Below are positions 24,408-33,415 of a DNA stretch of 64,000 bases, piece by piece. Every line of letters starts with the position of its first letter. Positions within the stretch are counted from its first letter, which is position 1. Under the pieces are notes generated by a model. That model worked only from the letters and a program-made list of their open reading frames with translations, was not told where the DNA came from and ran no database searches. Source of the stretch: Dermatobacter hominis. Its GTDB lineage: Bacteria; Actinomycetota; Acidimicrobiia; Acidimicrobiales; Microtrichaceae. Location: NCBI RefSeq assembly GCF_020715685.1, contig NZ_CP085840.1, positions 1,178,001 to 1,242,000 on the forward strand. The letters are read 5' to 3'. The translations under genes were made by a program, and so were the position numbers.

Positions 24408-25039
24408 GCCACGCCCGATTCGGGCGCGACGGGGCGCGCCTCGGGGCGGACGCTCAGCCGTACGGCCGGGCGCATCTCGCCGATGCCGTCGGCGTGCACG
24501 GCGACCGTGTCGTCGATCTGGATCCAGTCGGGCAGGTGCCCCACGACGTCGAGCGCGAGCACCTCGCCCGGGCCGGCGGCGTCGCACAGGCGGGCGGCGT
24601 GGTTGGCCGACGGGCCGACGTAGTCGTCGCCCTCGAACAGCAGCACGTTGCCGCCGGCGATGCCGGCGTGGACGTCGAACGGGTCGCGCTCGAAGCGGGT
24701 GGCGATCTCGCACACCGCGGCGGTCAGCGGGCCGGGCGCCGTGCTGACGAGCATGACGCCGTCGCCCAGCCACTTCAGGACCCGCACGCCACGGCGGCCG
24801 GTGACCTGGCGGACGGCGGAGCGGAAGCGGGCCAGCACCTCGAGCGCCGCCTGCGTGCCGTGCTCCTCGGTGTAGGCGGTGAACCCGGTGATGTCGATGA
24901 ACGCGAACCAGCGGTCCAGCGTCTGGGACACCTCGACCCACTCGGGGACGGGCGGGCCCATGCCGGTGCCGTCGGCCTCGTGCAGGTGCGTGCTGCGTGG
25001 ACTGCCGAAGCGGATGCCGCGTGTCGGGTTGTCACTCAC
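24404..25039 (-). CDS. Class III adenylate/guanylate cyclase-domain protein
   Basis: A 211-residue protein made almost entirely of one class III cyclase catalytic domain. Metal-binding aspartates lie in AFIDITGFTAYTEEH and WLGDGVMLVS. A Lys precedes the second (RVLKWLGDG), as in adenine-specific cyclases, and DDYVGPSANHAARLCDAA supplies the transition-state Asn/Arg region. It is therefore a plausible active adenylate cyclase, probably needing dimerisation. GTG at 25039 has AGAGG upstream; an ATG at residue 27 is an alternative. It overlaps the downstream membrane protein gene by 4 nt (GTGA). Confidence 0.85.
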   Translation of the reverse strand: MSDNPTRGIRFGSPRSTHLHEADGTGMGPPVPEWVEVSQTLDRWFAFIDITGFTAYTEEHGTQAALEVLARFRSAVRQVTGRRGVRVLKWLGDGVMLVSTAPGPLTAAVCEIATRFERDPFDVHAGIAGGNVLLFEGDDYVGPSANHAARLCDAAGPGEVLALDVVGHLPDWIQIDDTVAVHADGIGEMRPAVRLSVRPEARPVAPESGVA

Positions 25040-25209
25040 GATGGACGCCTCTGGCTGGGGATCTCGGCGGGTGGCCCGCGCTCCCCCACTGGTGGGGCAA
25101 CTCGGGCAAGCGGCCTCTTGCTCCTGCAAGCGTACGCCGAACCGGTGACACCGCCACGATCAGTTCCGTCCGGTGGGCCGCTCATCGGTCACCTTCGCGC
25201 ACCGCAGGG

Positions 25210-25875
25210 TCAGAAGAGCGTCGCCTCCTCGAGGTGTCCCGGTCGGCGGGTCCCCCACGGCGTGCCGTCCATGAACGCCCAGGTCCGACGGTGGATGGCG
25301 GTCGGGCCGTAGCCCTTCAGGGCGAGCTGGTGGCGGGGGCAGGGGTAGCCCTTGTTGCGGTCGAAGTCGAAGCCCGGGTAGCTGTCGGCGCCCTCGCGCA
25401 TCATCCGGTCGCGGGTCACCTTGGCGAGGATCGACGCCGCCGCGATCGACAGGCAGGTGGCGTCGCCCCGCACGATCATCCGGGTGCGGCCGCCGCCGAC
25501 GAAGTCCCACCGGCCGTCGACGAGCACCTTGTCGGGCTCGACCGCGAGCCCGTCCAGCGCTCGGCGGGCGGCCAGGCGCTGGGCGTCGGACATGCCGAGC
25601 TCGTCGCACTCCTCGTGGGTGGCGTGGCCGACCGACCAGGCCACGCACCACTCCCCGACCCGGTCGAAGAGCTGCTCGCGGCGCGCCTCGGTGAGCTGCT
25701 TCGAGTCCCGGACGCCGTACACGCGGCGGTCCTTGGGGAGCACGACGGCACCGATCGTGAGCGGGCCGGCCCAGGCGCCGCGGCCGACCTCGTCGACGCC
25801 GACGACGACCTCGTGGCCGCCGTCCCAGAGCTCCTTCTCGACCGCGAGGGTCGGTCCGCGGCGACGTCCGGCCAT
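25210..25875 (-). CDS. rnhB: Ribonuclease HII
   Basis: A 221-residue endonuclease that removes RNA from RNA-DNA hybrids and single ribonucleotides from DNA. Catalytic acids are visible in VVGVDEVGRGAWAGP (Asp-Glu), in KVLVDGRWDF and in ILAKVTRDR. The length and the C-terminal GYGPTAIHRRTWAFMDGTPWG are standard for RNase HII. The ATG at 25875 is preferred to 25887 because TATGTT on the same strand ends 7 nt before it, a leaderless arrangement. It stands alone. Confidence 0.95.
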   Translation of the reverse strand: MAGRRRGPTLAVEKELWDGGHEVVVGVDEVGRGAWAGPLTIGAVVLPKDRRVYGVRDSKQLTEARREQLFDRVGEWCVAWSVGHATHEECDELGMSDAQRLAARRALDGLAVEPDKVLVDGRWDFVGGGRTRMIVRGDATCLSIAAASILAKVTRDRMMREGADSYPGFDFDRNKGYPCPRHQLALKGYGPTAIHRRTWAFMDGTPWGTRRPGHLEEATLF

Positions 25876-26177
25876 GGGCCCGAACATAGTGCGCGGCCGG
25901 CGGCACGAGATCGCTCACGATCGGTGATCGGCGGCCGACCGTGGGGGTGAAGGGGGGCGTCGGGGGACGCAGGGTTTCGTCCACGTGAACTCCGCCGCAC
26001 CTGAGGGAAATGTCGGGGAGGGTGCTTGAGTTCGGGCCCCCGCCTGACCGAAGAATGGGGGGACGCGACATGCTGACCGACGCACCCGTCCGGCGACCCA
26101 CGATCGTCGTCGTCGGGACCCACCGGGCCGGCGCCCGGCCAGCGCTGCGGAACAGCGACGAGGAGGAGGGGATCGAC

Positions 26178-26390
26178 ATGGAGGAGGGCACCGGCATCGG
26201 GATCGAGGTCCCGATCGACGCCGGGACCACGGTCGAGGTCCGGAGCCGCTTCGACCAGCGGTGGACCACGGGCTTCACCGTCGCGGACGTCGCCGAGGAG
26301 GGCTATCTCCTCCGCCGGCAGTCCGACGGCACGGTGCTGCCGGCGTGGTTCCCACGCGAGCAGCTCCGCCCGCTCGGCCGCACCGCCTGA
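26178..26390 (+). CDS. Small uncharacterised protein (about 70 residues)
   Basis: A short acidic-start protein, MEEGTGIGIEVPIDAGTTVE, continuing VRSRFDQRWTTGFTVADVAE and GYLLRRQSDGTVLPAWFPRE. The pattern suggests a small beta-barrel (Tudor/SH3-like) fold; similar stretches occur in other actinobacterial hypothetical proteins, from memory. AGGAGGAGGGG stands at an ideal distance before this ATG. A longer form from ATG 26071 (105 residues) is also open and has a G-rich run upstream, but its extra residues look unstructured. A 20-bp tandem repeat starts within the last codons. Confidence 0.6.
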   Translation: MEEGTGIGIEVPIDAGTTVEVRSRFDQRWTTGFTVADVAEEGYLLRRQSDGTVLPAWFPREQLRPLGRTA

Positions 26391-26460
26391 GCGGCGACCA
26401 CACCGCCTGAGCGGCGACCACACCGCCCGAGCGGCGACCACACCGCCCGAGCGGCGACCA
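26381..26460. repeat. 20-bp tandem repeat, four copies, starting in the stop codon region
   Basis: The unit CACCGCCTGAGCGGCGACCA occurs four times back to back; the last two copies carry a T-to-C change. The first copy encodes the final residues and stop codon of the small protein, so duplications placed extra in-register copies of the gene end downstream of it. The function is unknown. Confidence 0.92.
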
Positions 26461-26570
26461 CACCCTCGACGGGCGACGCACCGCCCGATCGACGGACGAC
26501 ATCCGCCGGAGCGATCCGGCGCCTCCCGCCCCACCGGTCCCCCGACCGGGGCGGTCGGTACGCTTCGGCC

Positions 26571-29465
26571 ATGACCGACCTCGCCAGCGTGCCCTCCCCC
26601 GGTCCCGCCGCGTCGGACGCCGGCGCCGCCCGCACCGTCCGCCGAGTGGACGTGGTCCCGCACACGCACTGGGACCGCGAGTGGTACTCGCCGTACCCGA
26701 CGTTCCGGCTCCGGCTGGTGGACCTGCTCGACGAGCTGCTCCCCCGCCTCGAGGCCGACACCGGGTTCGCGCACTTCCAGCTCGACGGGCAGATGGCCGT
26801 CGTCGACGACTACCTCGGGCTGCGCCCCGACGAGGCCGGCCGCCTGCGGTCGCTGGCCGCCCAAGGCCGGCTGTCGATGGGCCCCTGGTACGTCCTGCCC
26901 GACGAGTTCCTCGTCTCGGGCGAGACCCACGTCCGCAACCTGCAGCTCGGGCTGCGCAAGGCCGAGGCGTTCGGCGGCGCCATGCCGGTCGGCTACCTGC
27001 CCGACATGTTCGGCCACATCGCCCAGATGCCCCAGCTGCTCGTCCAGTTCGGCTTCACCGACGCCGTGGTGTGGCGGGGCGTGCCGTCGAGCATCGACGG
27101 CCCGCAGTTCTGGTGGATCGCCCCCGACGGCTCCCGTGTCCGGGCCGAGTACCTGCCGGCGGGCTACGGCAACGGGTCCGAGCTGCCCCACGACGCCGGC
27201 GCCGTGCGCGAGAAGATCGAGATCTTCCGGCTCCTGCAGGGGCCGCTCGTCGGTGACCCGCTCCTGCTGATGGCGGGCATGGACCACGAGGTGCCGCCCG
27301 CGCACCTCAGCGCGGTGATCGCCGAGCTGAACGAGCGCGAGGCGGCCCGCACCGAGGGCGACGCCTACGAGCTCACGATCCGATCGCTCGCCGAGCACCT
27401 GGCCGACGCCCCGACCGGGCACCTGCCCGAGCTCCACGGCGAGATGCGCTCGGGCCTCCGGGCCAACGTCCTCATGGGCGTCGCCTCGAACCGGGTCGAC
27501 GTCAAGCAGGCCGCGGCGCGAGCCGAGCGGACGCTCGAGCGGGTGGCCGAGCCGCTGGCCGCGCTCTGGCTCGGCGAGCCCGAGCGGTGGCTGCCGGTGT
27601 TCGACGCGGCGTGGCTCGACGTCATCCGGAACGCGGCGCACGACTCGATCTGCGCGTGCAGCCACGACGAGGTGGTCGACGCCGTGCTGCACCGCTACGC
27701 CGAGTCGACCCGCCTCGCCCAGGGCGTCGCCGATCGGGCGGTCGAGGCCGCGGCGGCCCGCATGGCGTCGCCGGGCGTGGTCGTGCTCAACGCCACGGCC
27801 CGCCCCCGCACCGACGTGGTCGAGATCGACATCCCCGGCCCGGCCGACGGCGAGCCCGTCGAGCACCCGGCCGTCCAGGTCCTCGCGGCGGTGCCGGCGG
27901 TCGAGGAGATCGACGGGGCCGTCGGCGACGAGGCGCCCATGCGCCTGGCCCTGGCCGCGCTGGCCGAGCACCCCGACACGCGCTCGATCCGCATCGAGGA
28001 CGACGGCGCCGCCTCGGGTGCCACGATCACCGCCCACCTCCTGGCCGACCACGCGGACGACGCGGTCACGCCCGCCGACGCCCTCGCGCTCGTCGGCCAG
28101 CGGGCGACCGAGGACCCCGAGCTGGCGCTCCGGCTCGTGGTGCACCGGCGCGACCCGTCGCGCCACGTGCTGGCCCTGGCCGCCGACGTGCCGGGGTACG
28201 GCTGGGCCCGGTGGGAGCCGGTGGAGCCGGCGCACCCGGTTTCCGCCGAGGGCGAGCTCGGCCTGGCCAACGGGCTGGTCACCGTCGTCGCCGACCCGAC
28301 CGACGGCACGTTCAGCGTCGACGGGGTCGCCGGCTTCGGGCGCCTCGTCGACGACGGCGACGCCGGCGACACGTACAACTGGTGCCCGCCCGAGGTCGAC
28401 GTGGTGGTCGACGCCCCGACGTCGGTCGAGGTCACGAGGACCGAGGCCGGTCCGATCCGCGGCCGGCTGGTGGTCCGATCGACGTACGTGATCCCCGAGC
28501 GCTGCGCGATCGACGGCCAGGAGGGGATGACGACCGGATGGGCCGGCGGCGAGACCTACCGGCGCGTCGGCGAGGTCACCCAGGTGTTCACGACCACGGT
28601 CGAGGTGCGCGCCGACGACCCGACCGTCCGGGTGACCACCTCGTGGGACCAGCGGGCCCGGGACCACCGCCTCCGCGTCCACCTGCCGCTGCCCGGACCC
28701 GCCGCCTCGAGCCGGGCCGAGGACGCGTACGCCGTCGTCGAGCGCCCGCTGTGGATCGAGGGCGGACCGAACGAGTGGGGGGTGCCGACCTTCCCGTCGC
28801 GGCGCTTCGTCCAGGCCGGCGGCCTGACCGTCACGCACGAGGGCCTGTGCGAGTACGAGCTCGTCGGGCTGACTGCACCCGACGGCACGATCGTGCCCGA
28901 CACGACCGGCATGACCGCCGAGCAGGGTGCGGCGCTCGGCGTCGCCCCGCCCGAGGGCACCACCGCCCATGCGCTGGCCCTCACGCTCGTGCGCGCCACC
29001 GGCTGGCTGTCCCGGGGCCCGATGCCGTCGCGGCCCCAGCCCGCCGGACCGTTCGACCGGCTCGAGGGCGCCCAGGCGCTGCGCCCGCTGTCGCTGCGCT
29101 ACGCCATCCGCCTCGACGGCGACGACGTCGTCGATCCGCACGCCCTCGCCGATCACGTGTGGAACCCGCTGCTGCCCGCCGTCGCGCCCGGTGGCGGCGA
29201 CCTGGGCGACCGGGGCTCCCGACTGCAGGTGGACGGCGACGACGGCCGCGGCGTGCGGTCCGGTGCGCTCGACGTCGACGCCGTGCTGCAGGACACCGAC
29301 GGCCGGCTCGTCGTGCGGGCCCACGCCACCGGCGACCACGGCGCGGTGCTCGCGCTGCCCGGCCGGACCGGCGCGGTCGTCGACCTGCGCGGCCGCGAGC
29401 TCGACACGTTCACCGGCGTGCTCGAGGTCGACCCGCACCGGATCGTCACCGTCCGGCTCGACTGA
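26571..29465 (+). CDS. Glycoside hydrolase family 38 alpha-mannosidase
   Basis: A 964-residue retaining alpha-mannosidase-type enzyme that probably trims alpha-mannosides in the cytoplasm, as no signal peptide is seen. Zinc and substrate residues lie in VVPHTHWDREWYSPY (His31, His33, Asp35). The nucleophile is Asp145 in VGYLPDMFGHIAQMPQLL, and GMDHEVPPAH and NAAHDSICACSHDEVV are further GH38 signatures. The C-terminal half forms the beta-sandwich domains (WARWEPVEP, LANGLVTVV). ATG follows TACGCT (26559-26564) by 6 nt, predicting a leaderless mRNA. It has no sugar transporter as immediate neighbour. Confidence 0.93.
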   Translation: MTDLASVPSPGPAASDAGAARTVRRVDVVPHTHWDREWYSPYPTFRLRLVDLLDELLPRLEADTGFAHFQLDGQMAVVDDYLGLRPDEAGRLRSLAAQGRLSMGPWYVLPDEFLVSGETHVRNLQLGLRKAEAFGGAMPVGYLPDMFGHIAQMPQLLVQFGFTDAVVWRGVPSSIDGPQFWWIAPDGSRVRAEYLPAGYGNGSELPHDAGAVREKIEIFRLLQGPLVGDPLLLMAGMDHEVPPAHLSAVIAELNEREAARTEGDAYELTIRSLAEHLADAPTGHLPELHGEMRSGLRANVLMGVASNRVDVKQAAARAERTLERVAEPLAALWLGEPERWLPVFDAAWLDVIRNAAHDSICACSHDEVVDAVLHRYAESTRLAQGVADRAVEAAAARMASPGVVVLNATARPRTDVVEIDIPGPADGEPVEHPAVQVLAAVPAVEEIDGAVGDEAPMRLALAALAEHPDTRSIRIEDDGAASGATITAHLLADHADDAVTPADALALVGQRATEDPELALRLVVHRRDPSRHVLALAADVPGYGWARWEPVEPAHPVSAEGELGLANGLVTVVADPTDGTFSVDGVAGFGRLVDDGDAGDTYNWCPPEVDVVVDAPTSVEVTRTEAGPIRGRLVVRSTYVIPERCAIDGQEGMTTGWAGGETYRRVGEVTQVFTTTVEVRADDPTVRVTTSWDQRARDHRLRVHLPLPGPAASSRAEDAYAVVERPLWIEGGPNEWGVPTFPSRRFVQAGGLTVTHEGLCEYELVGLTAPDGTIVPDTTGMTAEQGAALGVAPPEGTTAHALALTLVRATGWLSRGPMPSRPQPAGPFDRLEGAQALRPLSLRYAIRLDGDDVVDPHALADHVWNPLLPAVAPGGGDLGDRGSRLQVDGDDGRGVRSGALDVDAVLQDTDGRLVVRAHATGDHGAVLALPGRTGAVVDLRGRELDTFTGVLEVDPHRIVTVRLD

Positions 29466-29942
29466 CCGGCGTCCTCCGACGGCGAGCCCGATCCCGACCG
29501 ACCCGACGACCACCGGCATCGCCGTCCCGGCAGGCGGGACGGGCGGATCGGACCCGGCCGGGGCTGGGCGCTCCGGACGGGCCCGATCAGAGCCGTCACG
29601 AGACCCCGGCCGACCGCTCTCCCGGGGGCGACGGGTCACGGTCCAGTTGCGGGGTGGGGTCCGGCGGAGCCGCGGTGGGCGTTCGTTCTCCCGGATCAGG
29701 AAACCGCCACAGGTCGGGGACCTGTGCCTCTCCCGCTCCCGGTCCGGCGGACGGGTGCCCACCACGGCACCGCATCTGGCGACCGAGCCCTCGTGCAGCT
29801 CCACCGCCGTCACCATGACTCTGATGTCCGGGTGTCAACAGCGGGTCAACGGGACCCTGGACACCGGGTCGCCACGGGACCACGATCAGGGGCGGGAACG
29901 TCGGCGCCGCCCTCCCGTGGCACCGGCGAGGAAGGGAGGGCC
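29466..29942. other. 477-bp non-coding interval
   Basis: No convincing ORF is present on either strand. The one clear structure is a perfect inverted repeat, CACAGGTC-GGG-GACCTGTG (29708-29726), a possible operator or weak terminator. The last 25 bases lead into a good ribosome binding site for the BTAD regulator. No confident promoter was identified. Confidence 0.6.
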
Positions 29943-32900
29943 GTGTCGACATCGGCCGAGGACGTCCGACTGCTGGGCGCCGGGGCGGAGCGCGCGTCGC
30001 TCCTGCTCCTGGGCCCGGTCGCGCTGCGGGTGGGGACGCGCGCGCTCCCGCTGGGCGGCCCCGTGCAGCGCGCGGTGCTGACCGACCTCGTGCTGCACAC
30101 CGGCCGACCGCTCGAGGTGGACCGGCTGCTGACGGACGTGTGGGGACCCGAGGCTGGGGACCGGGCGCACCGGTCGCTCGCCACGTTGGTGTCGCGCCTG
30201 CGGCGCGTGCTCGAACCGCTCGGCACGACGATCGACCACGTCCACGGCTCCTACGTGCTGCACCGCCCGCCGGCGACCGATGTCGACCGCTTCGCCGAGC
30301 TGGTGCTGCAGGCCAGGGCCCAGCACGAGGCCGGTGAGGGCGGACCGGCCGGCGCGGCGCTGGCGGTCGCCACCCTCGACGACGCGCTCACGCTGTGGCG
30401 AGGCGCGCCGTTCGCCGACCTCGACGCGCCGTTCGCCGAGGAGCGCCGGACGACGCTCGTGGAGTCGCGGTGGGCGGCCGAGGACCTGCGGGCCGACCTG
30501 CTCGTCGAGGCGGGCGACCTCCACCGCGCCATCGCCGCGCTCGAGGCCATGACCACCGAGACCCCGTACTGCGAGGTGCGGTGGGCCCGCCTCATCGACG
30601 TGCTGCACCTGAGCGGCCGGCGCCGGGACGCGCTCCACGCCTTCCGCCGCGTCGACCGGCTGCTGCGCGACGAGCTCGGCATCGATCCCGGTCCGGAGCT
30701 GCGGGCGGCCGAGCTCCAGGTCCTCGACGACGTGGGGAGCGGTGCCGGCCGCCGCTCGACCGACGTCGGCGTCGCGGTGCTCGGCCGCAAGGACCAGCTG
30801 CGCCTCCTCGGCGATGCGGTGGCCCGGGCCCGCGGGCGGGCGACCGCCGTGCTCGTCGTCGGTGCCGCGGGGATCGGCAAGACCACGCTGGTGCGCCGCA
30901 CGGCGGCCGCGGCGTCGTCCCACCAGCGCGTCGTCGTGGGATCGTGCATGCCGGGGTCCGCGTCGGTGTCGGCGACGCTGGTCGCACCGATCGCCGCTGC
31001 GATCCACGCCGACGGCCTGGCCCGCCTCGGCGCGGCGGGGGCGGACCTCCACCGCCTCGTGACCCCCGGCCTCGGCTTCGATCCCGACCTGCTCGGGCTC
31101 ATCGAGCATCGCGTCGTGACCGCCATCCACGCCGCCGTCGAGGCGCTCCTCGACGAGGGACCGCTGCTCGTCGTCGTCGAGGACGTGCACTGGGCCGACC
31201 GGCTGACCCGGCGGGCCCTCGACGACCTCCTCAGCAACTTCGGTGACCGACCGCTGTCGGTCGTGGTGTCGAGTCGACCCGAGGCGACCCTCCAGGACGA
31301 CTGGCTGCGCTCGGTGCTCGACCACCCCCGCGTCGAGGTCGTCGAGGTCGACCGGCTCGGCGACGCCGAGATGCACCAGCTGGTCGCCACCCACGGCGTG
31401 CCGGCCGAGTGGGTCGACGACGTGGTCGCCGCCGCCGGCGGCGTCCCGATCGTCGGCGTCGAGCTCTCGATGCTCGTGTGCGAGCGCGGCACGTCGCTCG
31501 GCGACGAGGTGCCCGACCGGCTGCGGCGCGTGTTCGACCTCCGCTTCGGGCCGCTCCCCGACCACGTCGGGCGGCTCGTCCGCATGGCCGCGCTCGACGG
31601 CGCCGCGGCCCGGCTCCCGGTGGTCGCCGCCGCGCTGGAGCTCGACCCGATCGCGGCCGGCGAGCAGGTCGACGTCGCGGTCGGGTCCGGCGCGCTGGTG
31701 CTCGGCGTCGACGGGACGCTGTCGTTCCCGCACGAGCTGATCCGCAGCTACTTCGTCGGCCAGATGGGCGTCAGCGCCGTGACCGCGGGCCGGCTGGCGC
31801 TCGTGCGCGCCCACGCCGAGTTCGGCGAGGCGGTCGCCGCGGCCCGCCACGCCGAGCACGTCGGCGACCAGCTCGAACCGGTCGAGCAGTTCGAGCTGCT
31901 CGTCGACGGGACGCGAGCCGCGCTCGACTCCGGCGCCGCCGACGACGCGACCCGGTGGGCGGGCACGGCGCTGGGGATCCACGCCCGGCTCGAGGTCGCG
32001 CCCGCCGCGCCGGCGCAGGCGCTCGGCTCGGCGCTCGTGTCGCTCGGGCGCCTCCCCGACGGCCGGAGGGTCCTGATCGACGCCTGCCGCGGCGCCGCCG
32101 ACGAGGGCCGTTGGGACGTGGTCACCGACGCCCTCGACGGCGTGGCCCGGACGGGCCAGCCGCAGCAGGGGCCCGACCTCGAGGTGTTCGAGGACCTGAT
32201 CGGTCGTGGGCTGTCGGCGCTCGAGGGCGACGACGTCCGCACCGGCCGGCTCGCCTCGCTCGCCTTCCACCTCTACTCGACCCGCGACCCGCGGCTCGCC
32301 GCGGCGCACCTCGCCGTCGTCGAGGAGATCGGCACCCGCGAGCCGTCGATGGACGCGATCGTCGAGGTCTGCCGCTACCGCTTCGAGGTCGAGCACGGAC
32401 CCGAGCCGGCGGGGTGCGTCCGGCGGGGTCCGCGGCTGGTCCGCCGCATGGAGGAGCGCGGCGATGCGGTGGGAGCGGCGATCGCGCGCCTGCTGCTGCT
32501 CGCCGCCCGGCTCCGCGCCGGCTACCCCGTCACCGGCGACGACCTCGACGCCGTCCGCGCCGACGGCGACCTGCTCGGCCGGCCCGACATGGCCCTCGTC
32601 GCCGACCTGGTCGGATCGCTCTGCGCCACGTGGAACGAGCCCGCGCACCGGGCCGACTCGGTGGTCGAAGAGGCGGTCGGGCGGGCGATGGCGACCGGTG
32701 ACCCCGTCCACCTGGTCACCGGCGTCGCGCACACCTTCTCGCTCCGCCGCGAGCAGCAACGGGCCGCCGAGTTGCTGCCGGCGCTGCAGGCGCTGTCGTC
32801 CACCTACGACCACCCCTCCCTCGACTGCTTCACCGGGATGTGCCACGTCGAGCAGGGCGACCTCGACGCGGCGCGGTCGTGCCTCGAGTCGACCTGGGAC

Positions 32901-33347
32901 GGGCTGGCCGAGCTCGACGACGAGATCTGGACCTTCGCGCCGCTCGTCGCCCACGCCGTCGACCTGTCGTGGTCGGTCGGTTCGGGCGTGCCCGCGGCGC
33001 TGGCCGAACGGGTCGACCGGGCGCTCGGCGCGCACGCCTCGACGATGCTGCTGTTCGCGTCGGTCGTGATGCACCTCGGGCCGACCGACCGCCACCGCGC
33101 CCGGGTGGCGCTGATGGCCGGCGACGTCGACCAGGCCGTCCGGCTGCTGCGAGCCGCCGGCACGCTCGCCCGCCGCGCCGGGCTCGAGCTGTGGGCCCGC
33201 TGGTGCGACGTCGACCTCGCGGACGCGCTCGGCCGCACCGGCGACCCCGGCGCCGCGGCCGAGGCGGAGGGCCTGCTCGCGGGTGCGCGCCGCGCCGCGC
33301 AGCGGGGCGGCTGGCCGCGGCTCGGGCGGGCTGCCACGCCGGGCTGA
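29943..33347 (+). CDS. Large BTAD/SARP-type transcriptional regulator with AAA ATPase domain
   Basis: A 1134-residue regulator of the AfsR/DnrI-like class. A winged-helix DNA-binding domain (about 18-105) precedes a bacterial transcriptional activation domain (about 112-260; LTLWRGAPFADLDAPFAEERR). A STAND-like ATPase follows, with Walker A GAAGIGKTTLV near 305 and Walker B LLVVVEDVHWAD near 408. The remaining 600 residues are helical and probably form TPR-type repeats that sense a signal. GTG at 29943 is preceded by AAGGGAGGG. The adjacent P450 gene, 68 nt downstream on the same strand, is a candidate target, but it has its own -10-like element. Confidence 0.88.
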   Translation: MSTSAEDVRLLGAGAERASLLLLGPVALRVGTRALPLGGPVQRAVLTDLVLHTGRPLEVDRLLTDVWGPEAGDRAHRSLATLVSRLRRVLEPLGTTIDHVHGSYVLHRPPATDVDRFAELVLQARAQHEAGEGGPAGAALAVATLDDALTLWRGAPFADLDAPFAEERRTTLVESRWAAEDLRADLLVEAGDLHRAIAALEAMTTETPYCEVRWARLIDVLHLSGRRRDALHAFRRVDRLLRDELGIDPGPELRAAELQVLDDVGSGAGRRSTDVGVAVLGRKDQLRLLGDAVARARGRATAVLVVGAAGIGKTTLVRRTAAAASSHQRVVVGSCMPGSASVSATLVAPIAAAIHADGLARLGAAGADLHRLVTPGLGFDPDLLGLIEHRVVTAIHAAVEALLDEGPLLVVVEDVHWADRLTRRALDDLLSNFGDRPLSVVVSSRPEATLQDDWLRSVLDHPRVEVVEVDRLGDAEMHQLVATHGVPAEWVDDVVAAAGGVPIVGVELSMLVCERGTSLGDEVPDRLRRVFDLRFGPLPDHVGRLVRMAALDGAAARLPVVAAALELDPIAAGEQVDVAVGSGALVLGVDGTLSFPHELIRSYFVGQMGVSAVTAGRLALVRAHAEFGEAVAAARHAEHVGDQLEPVEQFELLVDGTRAALDSGAADDATRWAGTALGIHARLEVAPAAPAQALGSALVSLGRLPDGRRVLIDACRGAADEGRWDVVTDALDGVARTGQPQQGPDLEVFEDLIGRGLSALEGDDVRTGRLASLAFHLYSTRDPRLAAAHLAVVEEIGTREPSMDAIVEVCRYRFEVEHGPEPAGCVRRGPRLVRRMEERGDAVGAAIARLLLLAARLRAGYPVTGDDLDAVRADGDLLGRPDMALVADLVGSLCATWNEPAHRADSVVEEAVGRAMATGDPVHLVTGVAHTFSLRREQQRAAELLPALQALSSTYDHPSLDCFTGMCHVEQGDLDAARSCLESTWDGLAELDDEIWTFAPLVAHAVDLSWSVGSGVPAALAERVDRALGAHASTMLLFASVVMHLGPTDRHRARVALMAGDVDQAVRLLRAAGTLARRAGLELWARWCDVDLADALGRTGDPGAAAEAEGLLAGARRAAQRGGWPRLGRAATPG

Positions 33348-33415
33348 CGACGCCTCGGGACGGCGGCGGTCCCGACGGCGAGCGGCGGCACGGGACCCGG
33401 GTGCAGACTGTGCCC

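Noticed and set aside
26381-26460. Possible CRISPR array or iteron origin
   Set aside because: There are no spacers, no replication initiator gene and no AT-rich region nearby.
25476-29816. 1446-codon minus-strand open frame opposite the mannosidase
   Set aside because: It is antisense to a GH38 gene with intact catalytic motifs; the composition is typical of an antisense shadow.
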